From Alentia gelatinosa (lineage: Eukaryota; Annelida; Polychaeta; Phyllodocida; Polynoidae), in contig OX465582.1 of the NCBI GenBank assembly GCA_950022655.1, forward strand, positions 95,556,704-95,620,703: 64,000 nucleotides of DNA, in the 5' to 3' direction. Under the pieces are notes generated by a model, which was not told where the DNA came from, did not search any database, and was given only the letters and a program-made list of their open reading frames with translations. The translations under genes were made by a program, and so were the position numbers. Shown here piece after piece: positions 55,898 to 64,000 of this stretch (positions are counted from its first letter, which is position 1; each line of letters opens with the position of its first letter).

Positions 55898-56745
55898 TGT
55901 TAGAAAGCTGAGACTTGGGCCTATCTGTTGGGATATACATGATATACCTGGGTTATGGATAAAATTTCCTGTCACAGAATGAAAATCGGAATTGTTTAAA
56001 TGAAAAACTTTAAAACATGTTACTTTCCTGTTTTCACAGCGATTTAATGAAAAATCTATCGCGATGACATATGAAAATAAACATCCCACCCTTTTAGGCA
56101 TCTCAAGATGATAAAATGATACGTATATTACCAGGCTGTGATAGCTATTTCCTGAGATAATGGAGCATTGGGTCTGACAGTATTATATTGTGTGAGGCAA
56201 TATATGAACCTTGGAATAAAAACTTTTTTTCTAACTTGTAAAAATGTGAATTACTCTGACTTTGTGTATAACAGGCTGATCTTTATGTAAAAAGCACTGT
56301 TAGAAAGCTAAGATTCTGGTCTATTTGTTGGTATACATATCATATACCTATGTTTTTGCTAAGATTTCCTGTTATAGCTTCAAAACTGAGATTTTTGCTA
56401 ATAAATTCCCAAATTTCCTGACAAATAACTGATGCATTATTAGTCCATTACCTTAGGAAATATCTATCACAACCTGGTAATATTGGTATCATTTTAATCT
56501 TCTTGAAATTCCCAAGAAGATAGGATGTTTATTTCTATAGGTCATCGCGATAGATTTTTCATTAAATCACTGTGAAAACAGGAAGGTAACATGTTTGTGG
56601 TTTTTTTTTACCAAAACAATCTGGATGTTCAATCTAGGACTGGAAATCTTAGCCAAAACACAGGTATATGATATTATACCAACAAATAGGCCCAAGAGTC
56701 AGCTTTCTAACAATATTTTATTTATAAAAATCGGCCTGTTATTCA
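55898..56745. repeat. Large imperfect inverted repeat, about 270-bp arms, with a third partial copy
   Basis: The left arm from TTGTTAGAAAGCTGAGACTT through TTTCCTGTTTTCACAGCGAT, AATGAAAAATCTATCGCGAT and TATTACCAGGCTGTGATAGC (to about 56165) is mirrored by 56447-56745 (ATCGCGATAGATTTTTCATT .. AGCTTTCTAACAA). A third, direct partial copy starts near 56291 (CTGTTAGAAAGCTAAGATTC) inside the loop. Probably a mobile element inserted in both orientations, or a hairpin element; no ORF. Confidence 0.8.
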
Positions 56746-59700
56746 CGATATAACAACGATTTACACTTCTACTGTTACTCTGTGCTTATGGGACTGAAGC
56801 CATGCTGCCGATACAGGTGAGGGCTCACCTCGTTTTCGATTTGCTAGTGTGTGGCTGGTTTCTGGCAAGCGGTGGCTAGCCACATGCAACCAGCGCAACA
56901 CATTCTCTCTGCTACAGCAGTGCCACACTTATGTGCAAGTGGTGAATTAACCTTTTAAACTCGTCATATGAGGGTGTTTGCCTTACAATGACAGGTCCCT
57001 ATGAATTTTGAATGGGGACTTTGTATTCCATGGAGGATAATAAATTATTTGTGCTGTATAAGAAAAGAACGGTTTCTATTGAATAACAATTTCTGGTTTA
57101 ATTTTTTTAGAACTAACATCGACGAAAATGAGGTGTAACTGCTCATGTAAAGTTACAACACTTAATATGTATTTTGTTCATGCTATTTTTGAGAAGAAAA
57201 GAAATTAATTTTGTTTCAAAGGCCTTCGGTATGAACAATACTGAATTGTCAGTTAGAAAACCCCCTACAAGAATTGAATTATGATCTTCCATATTTCATT
57301 TAAGACTTGTAATAATTCTTTGTGGATTAAAAAAACAATTATGTCACGTGGAATAAGGTAGGGGGGGGGGGGGCGGGTCGTTGATCCGGTACTGAAACGT
57401 GAATTTCTACTATAGTGCTGCCGAGAGCAACAAGAACCTAGTATCAGGTAGTGAAATTAGTCCCAGATATTTTAATAATCTAATCACATCATCATTTTAA
57501 TCATATTTGATATTGTTTAACATTATTTTCTCAATCTATTTTTTTTCTAATGCAAATAACTTCGGCTTCACAAACCAGACTAAACATAATCATGAAATCG
57601 GAAGAGATACAAGAACCCTTAAAAGACATAGATTTTGGTAGACTCTTATTGAAAATCACATTGTCAGATACCTATAGAATTGGGTTTATTTTTAAACTAT
57701 TGCAATTTGTTTTGCCCCCCCCCCCCCCCAAAAAAAAAATAAAATAAAAAAATTAGAGTAGATTACCTGGACTAGTAGTACCCTAGGCTCGTGGGAAAAT
57801 AAATTCCCCTAAAACACTTAGGTAATTACCCAACCTGTGTATGCTCATAACTGAACAGTTCCGGTGTGCAATCTCCCTGTATCCTGGGGCGACAAGATAG
57901 TAGTCCCCAAATAAGGAGGAACAAAACAAACAAGTACGTAGATAATAAACTGTTTATTTACAAAATATTTGTAGACTATCGTGTCCCGAAAAACACTGAC
58001 AACCTATAAAGTCTATGGCCTAAATCTATGCTTCATCTTACGTTTTCCGGCCATAAGGGTGTACTGAATTCAGTACATATGCAAATTACAAAATTTATGT
58101 TACTTCATGATACAACAATGTCTATGGCACCACATCTCACCAAATGAGATGTAAAAGTCATGTATGCCCTTAACACCAAGAGTGTCAATTAAGTCTCCAT
58201 TATAGCAGCTTCCTCTATACAACAGGACACAATTATGCACCCGCAACTATACATGATGCCATATCAGACAGACTATAGCAGCGATAGTGGGGGATACCAG
58301 TGTTCATGTATCTTCGTGAATTAATGAAATACTGATCTGGGGAAGCTTGTCTTTTTTTATAGTAATGAAGTTCACATTTTCATCATTTCTACTTTGAGAT
58401 TTTTATAATAAATCAGGCAAGATATATATTATCATAATATCTATATATAGCGATGACCGTCGAATATAAATCTAATCATTTATTTTCATCAGAAGCAATA
58501 GACAATTTTCATACTTAAAAAGAAACAATAAATAACGAATGTCAGTTTCATATTCAAGGTTTTAGCAGGTTATCTTATTAAACAGATGTAGTCAGTGTTG
58601 GATTGTTGACTAACGCTTTGTAACTATACAACAGAGATGACACACATGAGAACAAAATGCTGTCAAAATCAACGAGTACTCTCATCAACTTTGACACATA
58701 TAGCATTAGAAAAATATAAAATATACTATGCCCCAAACTTTTGTCATTCGGTAGGAAACGTGACGTTACTAATCACACTTTTCTATAATGCTGAAACATT
58801 TCCATAGACCCTATTGAGGTATCCCATAATTCAGTCTGTTTACAGGTTCTGGTGTCCGCTGGTTGCCGATGTTCTATGGTGATAGACCCTTGACCCGTAA
58901 CCCACAATTATTGCATTTTAGCGGTTTTCATAGATCTTCTAATTGGAAATCTGATGCCAGAAATGGAAATTTCAGCTATTTCTACAAGAAAATCCGAAAA
59001 TATATATTTAGTTTATTCAAATATGAATTGGAAAACTGTGGTTGTGATGTAGTCAGCCAGTCGGGAGCGGAACCTTTACTTACCCGGGGCGATAATATGG
59101 AGTTTAGTAATGTCTGGAAGGTCTATTGGATCCTATTATTAGAGGGTACATATTCTTGGATTAGAAATGACCTACACTTGGCCATTGATAAAGTATGTTT
59201 ATTGGGTAAATGCTTCAATGAAGCAGGTTCTTCAGATAGAGATTCAGTGCCCTAACATGCGGTAAAAAATATTACTGCAGACGAAAATCTATAGGGAGCC
59301 ATCCAGAAAGTATGTATACTTACGTCATCTTTTAGCATGTACACATTAGACGTACGGTTTAATTATAAAGCATATTGTTAACTTTTTACCATGTTTATAC
59401 TACAGATGCTGTATCAGAGAACAATATATATAAATTTGACAATTCGAGAATGGACAACATAAAATGCATAAACCCTCTACTGATAGGTGTTTACCATGAC
59501 AGCTTCATCAAATCTTTTAATCATAATCAGTTATGTACCTTACGTCATAAAACCTAACATTATAGTAAGTATGCGACAGGATAATTGCAAAAAAAATCCG
59601 GAAAATCGCCAAGGGGGTTTGGGGGGCACCTAGGCCAATTGGTGGGTCCCAAGGGGGGAAAGCCCCAGGAAGCTCCTGAACTATACGCTACTCTAAATGA

Positions 59701-61429
59701 AATCCTGGCCACATTACGCAAATATGGTTGAATATCTTACAGGTTTTCTTTCGAGGCCCCATCGCTTACCCGAAAAATAAATTCTAGGATTTCCATTGAC
59801 CTCAAGGATGACCGTTGGGGTATAAAAGAAATATCATGCTTGTTATAGTTATATACCTAAGGACTTTAAAAAAAAAAGAAAAAAAGTCTGGAGACCAAAA
59901 GCTGATAGATTATAGTAACAAAGGCTAAAACACAAAACTTTGGATTGGAGTCTACATGACTAATAGCTCATCGGAAACATTACAAAAACGTCTATTCTTG
60001 AGAGTTGGGTCAGTAGTGAGTATTTCATTTTTAGACACATGCCCTCTAAAAAGCTTGGCTATAATTACCGTTTCAAATGTCCTGAAAACACAGTAAAAAT
60101 GCACAACTGTGTTTGATTTACAACTACTCACTTGTGCTTCTCTGAGTTTCTTCTAAAACAAATATTTAAGCATTATTCAGTAAAAATCTAGCACATAAAA
60201 TGACTATGTATTCACAAACAAAAAAAGAGATTCTATAGAAATCAGCACAACGTGCTAACTGCACCAAATGTATCAAAATCAATTGGTTCCAACATGTAGA
60301 GATTTCCCCACTCTTCTTATAGATGCATATGTGATAAATGAAATATTGTTCGACAAATGTGCAATAGTTATGTACATTTACATAAAAGATAAATACACGG
60401 TAACATTCATAGCACAAAAGTACTCGGCGGCTTTTGACCTCAAGCATAAAATTATAACGATTATACAAAAGCATCTCTGGCCTTAGAAACACGAGACATC
60501 TACAAAAACTCTGCTATATACACACTAAATTATATAAATGCAACTCTTTTCAACAACGATTAAGACAAATAATACTGAGACATACAACATTATGCACTCA
60601 ATTTAAATCTTTTTGTTTTTCCAATCAACATTAGTCACTACCAATAACAGAATATCTTTCTGAGAAAATATTGATATTGATTAGTACTCTCCTTCTATTA
60701 AATCAGCAACATCAACATACTTATTCGTATGCAGAATATACACATCGCTTGTTGAAGTAATACTCCCATATGTTTTAAGATAGTGTTCAAAACACATCTC
60801 TAAGTGAACAACTTCGGGATCCAATCATAACATTCATTCTTTGGCAGAAAACGCACCACATTTGAACAATACTGATTGAAGTTATATCACGCCAGAGAGC
60901 AAGATAGTGCTAATTCCCCTTTCAATACTAGTAAGTATCTAGGGTAAAAAAACTTATGCAGACAGGTATAAAATATCTCTTTCCAATTAAAAAGAAATAC
61001 AAGGAGATGACGCCTTTTTACATCTTTTAGATATGAAAAGGTTCCGGCTAACTACGTTTCTACTCTTCATATTGGAAACAACTCTGTTCATGTATCGTTA
61101 ACATAACAATATGTACAGTGTCTATGAAATTGTATCAAAATATTACTAATATTCAGATAATGCCCAATAGTTTCTTCCTTAACCCATCCACGCCGGGTGA
61201 TGCCCTCGGGCATCCTTTTCCAAGATTTATGAAATCGTTTTTTTGTAATATCAATAAAGAAAGGAAATAATATTAATAAACATGAAAGTTCTACAGAATG
61301 AAGGTATAACATCATCCAAGATTTGTAGGCGAATAAAGAAATAATTTTAAGGATCACGTGTCATGTCACGTGATGGAGCAATAAAACCATAAAAAAAATC
61401 AGCCCATAAGAAATACCCAGCTTCTGGCG

Positions 61430-61760
61430 GCATTCTCCAGGTGGGGTCAGAAAAAAGAGTGGAAATATTTTTCATGTGGAATTTGCTGTCTCAAGGAGAC
61501 AAAATAAACATGGAAAAATAAGTCAGTTTTAACCACGGCATGGCGCTTAGGGTACATGGAGAGATTCAAATAGTTAATTACCCGAGGTACTTACCAAATA
61601 CCGACCGGGAATTGATGTTCCTACGAGCACTTATTTAGCTGTAGGATGACAGCCTCGAATATATTTTTCTTTGTTTTACATAAGGAAACATAATTTATAT
61701 ACTGGAAATAAAAAGATTGGATTTCCTTAGAAAATGTGTATTTCTGATTCACTAATACTA
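61430..61760 (+). repeat. Copy of the 270-bp AGGAAATATTT family
   Basis: Motifs GTGGAAATATTTTTCATGTG, GGAATTTGCTGTCTCAAGGA, AAACATGGAAAA, TAATTTATATACTGGAAATA and TTGGATTTCCTTAG occur in family order. The copy is interrupted by unrelated sequence near 61580-61650. Confidence 0.65.
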
Positions 61761-61810
61761 CACCTGTGCCTACAGGCGTTATTTTCCCGCAGGCGCCCGT
61801 CTGGAAAGGG

Positions 61811-63373
61811 TTAAGCCATATTGTTCCCAGCAGGTATCTGTTCGTTATCGGCAATGTGAACCTGCTCTTCATTGATATCATGGCAAGCTGGGCTGTGGCC
61901 ATTACAATGACGATGGACGTAGTAATTGGCCGAGCGAGGTTTCTTCTTGGTGAGATTACAGTAGCCACGCTTCCAGAGGTACAACATAACACCCAATAGA
62001 ACAAGACTAATACTGGCAGTGATGGCTATCAGGATGTGCTCCTCAAACTCGCTCTCCGTTTCTGGGCACACCATCTGTGCAGGAGACATATCGTGGATGT
62101 GGTGTCCTTCTACAGCCTCGGGTCTATCACACCTCACACCCGTCACAAGGTACTGTGAGCTGCTTTCACCACGTACGGCAAGCTGTTTCGGGAGCCACTG
62201 AAGATGACAGTCACATTCCCATGGATTATACCTGAGGTCAATCTCTTGTAGTGTGTCCCAGTCGAGTAAGGTTGGACTCATAGTTTTCAGCTGGTTTGCA
62301 TGAAGATCTAACTTCCGTAAGGCAGGTGTGGCAAGGAAGGCTCCGTCTTCGATTTCTACAAGGGCACGATTGGAGTGTATCTCCAGAGATTGCAAATTAT
62401 CCAGTTCAGAGAATGCATATTTGCGGATGACCTTCAGCTCTGGTAATGAACTCAGACTAATTTTCTTGATGCGATCCAGGCCTTTAAAACTATCCGGGTC
62501 TATGACCTGAAACATGTTCTTGCTCAAATCAACACTGACAAGACTACGAAGCCCACTTAAAGCTTTACTTGGGACTTTTTTCAACTGGTTGCCACTTAGA
62601 TTAATAATCTCAAGCGACGGAGTGTCCGATCCTTTATGGTCATAGAAAGCGTTCTCATGTATTTCCTCGATCAGATTTTCTTGAAGATTGATTTCCCTGA
62701 GATTCCGTTGCAGTTTAAAACTGTGCATTGGGAGTGAGCTAAATACGTTTTCGTGAAAATAGAGTTTAGTCAGCTGTGGGACTTTCTGGAGTGCCTTTAC
62801 TGGGATATCACCCAGACTGTTATCACCCATGTTCAATATACGCAATCCCAGCAACCCATCAAATGTATCTTCTCGTATCTGACGGATGCCATTTCCAGCA
62901 AGGTTCAACTCCTCAAGCGACTCAAGGTCAGAAAACACATTATCCTTGACCACTTTAATCTCATTCTCACTCAGATCTAATATCTTCAGTGATTTCAATC
63001 CTTTCAAAGTATCCGCTGTCAAGTCGGACAGATCATTGTTTTGTAGGTACAGCGACTTCAGATGAGGCAAACTGCCCATGACACCGTCATCTATGTTAAC
63101 GATGCGATTGTTACTGAGATCCAGAAGCTCGAGATTCTGGTACGACACTGTTTCAAGAAGAACTTCGTGGATGTTGTTGCCACTCAGGTCGAGTTGTCTG
63201 AGATTTGCAGGGTCCGGCAGCTCCCAAGGGATCCGTGTCAGTCCAGCATTTCGACAGTCTACATGCTTATTCACCAAGTCACACTTACAATTGTCTGGAC
63301 AGAACTCTGTGGCTGCTGATTCTCTTGCTGTCAACGCAACAGCAAGGGTAAGGAATGTTTTCAGAACATACAT
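61811..63373 (-). CDS. Secreted-entry, single-pass leucine-rich-repeat transmembrane protein (520 aa)
   Basis: An ATG (63373-63371) to stop frame without introns. Residues 1-21 form a signal peptide (MYVLKTFLTLAVALTARESA). Cys 25, 29, 31 and 40 make an LRRNT cap. About twelve LxxLxLxxN repeats follow (e.g. LRQLDLSGNNI, LKILDLSENEI, LEELNLAGNGI, LRKLDLHANQL) over residues 56-382. An LRRCT cap follows (NPWECDCHLQWL; Cys 387, 389, 415, 436). A transmembrane helix spans about 446-468 (HILIAITASISLVLLGVMLYLW), with a basic stop-transfer and a 52-residue cytoplasmic tail (NYYVHRHCNGHSPACHDINE..). This is the architecture of LRR cell-adhesion or receptor proteins such as the Capricious/Tartan or LRRN-like groups; I cannot assign a specific orthologue. 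There is no Ig, FNIII or TIR domain. A single coding exon is typical of such genes. Confidence 0.93.
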   Translation of the reverse strand: MYVLKTFLTLAVALTARESAATEFCPDNCKCDLVNKHVDCRNAGLTRIPWELPDPANLRQLDLSGNNIHEVLLETVSYQNLELLDLSNNRIVNIDDGVMGSLPHLKSLYLQNNDLSDLTADTLKGLKSLKILDLSENEIKVVKDNVFSDLESLEELNLAGNGIRQIREDTFDGLLGLRILNMGDNSLGDIPVKALQKVPQLTKLYFHENVFSSLPMHSFKLQRNLREINLQENLIEEIHENAFYDHKGSDTPSLEIINLSGNQLKKVPSKALSGLRSLVSVDLSKNMFQVIDPDSFKGLDRIKKISLSSLPELKVIRKYAFSELDNLQSLEIHSNRALVEIEDGAFLATPALRKLDLHANQLKTMSPTLLDWDTLQEIDLRYNPWECDCHLQWLPKQLAVRGESSSQYLVTGVRCDRPEAVEGHHIHDMSPAQMVCPETESEFEEHILIAITASISLVLLGVMLYLWKRGYCNLTKKKPRSANYYVHRHCNGHSPACHDINEEQVHIADNEQIPAGNNMA

Positions 63374-63445
63374 CTTCTTGACGTTCTCGTGACTTTCAAG
63401 GGCCCTTATTGCTGGATATTATCCGTTGGGGTCTTCAAATGTTAC
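63374..63445 (-). other. 5' UTR segment of the LRR gene with splice acceptor
   Basis: On the minus strand TATATTATATTTTACAG precedes GTAACATTTGAAGACCCCAA; a pyrimidine/T-rich acceptor lies 72 bases before the ATG. At least one non-coding 5' exon is therefore expected to the right, possibly beyond the window. Confidence 0.6.
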
Positions 63446-63481
63446 CTGTAAAATATAATATATTGAACCATATAAGTATTT

Positions 63482-63788
63482 GTTTGTTTGTTTGGTTTGA
63501 TTTAATGTCCAGTCAACCATTATAGGTCCTTACCAGACTTTCTCAAGGTTCTTTTACACCATGAGGGTGGTGATCGAATCTATGTAATGAATTCAGATAG
63601 AAATCTCACCCCTAAACATTTACCGAGGTGAGAGTTCCCACACCATATAGACATGGTATGAGAAGGATTGGCTTTTGATATAGGAGTAAATCTACCACTG
63701 CTGGGGGTGGGACTCGAACCTACATAGTCCTACAACCTTGGGGTTACAAGTCCAGTGCCCTCACGACTGAGCTAACCCCCCACCCCAC
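63482..63788 (-). mobile_element. tRNA-derived SINE (simple form) with 10-bp target duplication
   Basis: ATAAGTATTT flanks both sides (63472-63481, 63789-63798). Read on the minus strand it starts GGGGTGGGGGGTTAGCTCAG (box A), has a CTTGTAA anticodon-loop-like stretch and box B AGGTTCGAGTCCC. The central domain and the tail GTTGACTGGACATTAAATCA with AACA repeats follow. Unlike the copies at 41, 42 and 48 kb it has no 5' module before the tRNA-like head. It is probably intronic in the LRR gene 5' UTR. Confidence 0.88.
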
Positions 63789-64000
63789 ATAAGTATTTAA
63801 ATTGACTATCAGACGATATATAAGTGTGCATATGAAACTCCCCCATTGAAAGCACTAAAGGTGAAGGTTTTTTTCAACAGAAACTACACATGTGAATAAG
63901 CTGTAACTGTTACATGTAACATGCAAACCCTGTATGCTGCAAAGTTTTGGGACTTGCGAAACCAACACCCCACAGCCACCATATCAACACACGCCAATAA

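Larger units (their letters stand above)
55008..61810. other. Interval between FBXO36 first exons and the LRR gene
   Basis: 55.0-55.9 kb presumably holds the FBXO36 promoter, but no core element is clear. A large palindrome occupies 55898-56745. Poly-G lies near 57361 and poly-C near 57715. From about 57945 to 61810 the sequence is mostly free of recognised repeats and, on the minus strand, may be a long 3' UTR of the LRR gene (AATAAA as TTTATT at about 57949-57954 and 58477-58482). A TTAACCC-type MITE scrap (61180-61215) and a 270-bp-family copy (61430-61760) interrupt it. Confidence 0.4.

Noticed and set aside
58869..59255. Plus-strand open frame of about 129 codons (MFYGDRPLTRNPQLLHFSGF..)
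   Set aside because: A length expected by chance in a window of this size, no recognisable domain, and it lies antisense in a probable 3' UTR or intergenic stretch.
1..64000. Prokaryotic or viral systems, CRISPR arrays, autonomous transposons or retroviral genes
   Set aside because: No spaced direct-repeat array, no reverse transcriptase, integrase or DDE transposase motifs were seen in any frame; the 37-bp array at 48.6 kb has no spacers.

Overview
This is a nuclear DNA window from an animal genome. It is AT-rich and intron-dominated, crowded with short interspersed repeats, and its few coding exons are small and have GT-AG splice sites. The repeat style (tRNA-derived SINEs ending in TTAACGTCC/ACGTTAAAT-like tails, many fold-back MITEs, many long poly-G/poly-C runs) suggests a marine invertebrate, probably a mollusc or another lophotrochozoan. 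The species cannot be fixed from the sequence. No CRISPR array, prokaryotic operon, rRNA or convincing functional tRNA gene was seen.

Three protein-coding loci are well supported, all on the minus strand. (1) Positions 7527-27702 hold the first seven coding exons of a TRIP12 orthologue (HECT E3 ubiquitin ligase). They encode 624 codons with perfectly matching splice phases; the armadillo-like remainder, WWE and HECT parts must lie beyond the left edge. (2) Positions 37447-55007 hold an FBXO36 orthologue, an F-box substrate adaptor. It has a shared core of exons 2-4, an unusually long charged C-terminal exon, and three tandem, mutually similar candidate first coding exons (54861-55007, 54409-54573, 44762-44953). 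Each first exon ends in phase 0 at the equivalent codon and carries an A-P-(A/P)-P-(S/D)-K-D-(F/Y) motif. (3) Positions 61811-63373 hold an intronless coding sequence for a 520-residue type I membrane leucine-rich-repeat protein, with a 5' UTR splice acceptor and possibly a long 3' UTR.

TRIP12 and FBXO36 are also neighbours in vertebrates, where they are head-to-head. Here they are tandem on one strand, so the linkage appears old while the orientation differs. Between them (27.8-37.4 kb) lie a GC-richer promoter candidate near 32.7 kb, an unexplained 207-codon minus-strand ORF (29832-30455), an interstitial telomere-like palindrome and short tandem repeats.

The rest is introns and intergenic DNA filled with repeats: a roughly 165-bp MITE family with GGGGCCATCCATAAAGTA ends; a roughly 270-bp family dense at 26.2-27.6 kb; a TATCCTACCCC inverted-repeat family; fold-back elements; a piggyBac-type TTAA MITE; a 667-bp element with perfect 32-bp terminal repeats; an 850-bp imperfect palindrome at 55.9-56.7 kb; a 37-bp x 8 tandem array; and SINEs, two of them with visible target-site duplications. 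The most interesting single feature is the triplicated first exon of FBXO36. Next are the composite SINE with an extra 5' module and the duplicated splice donor in TRIP12.
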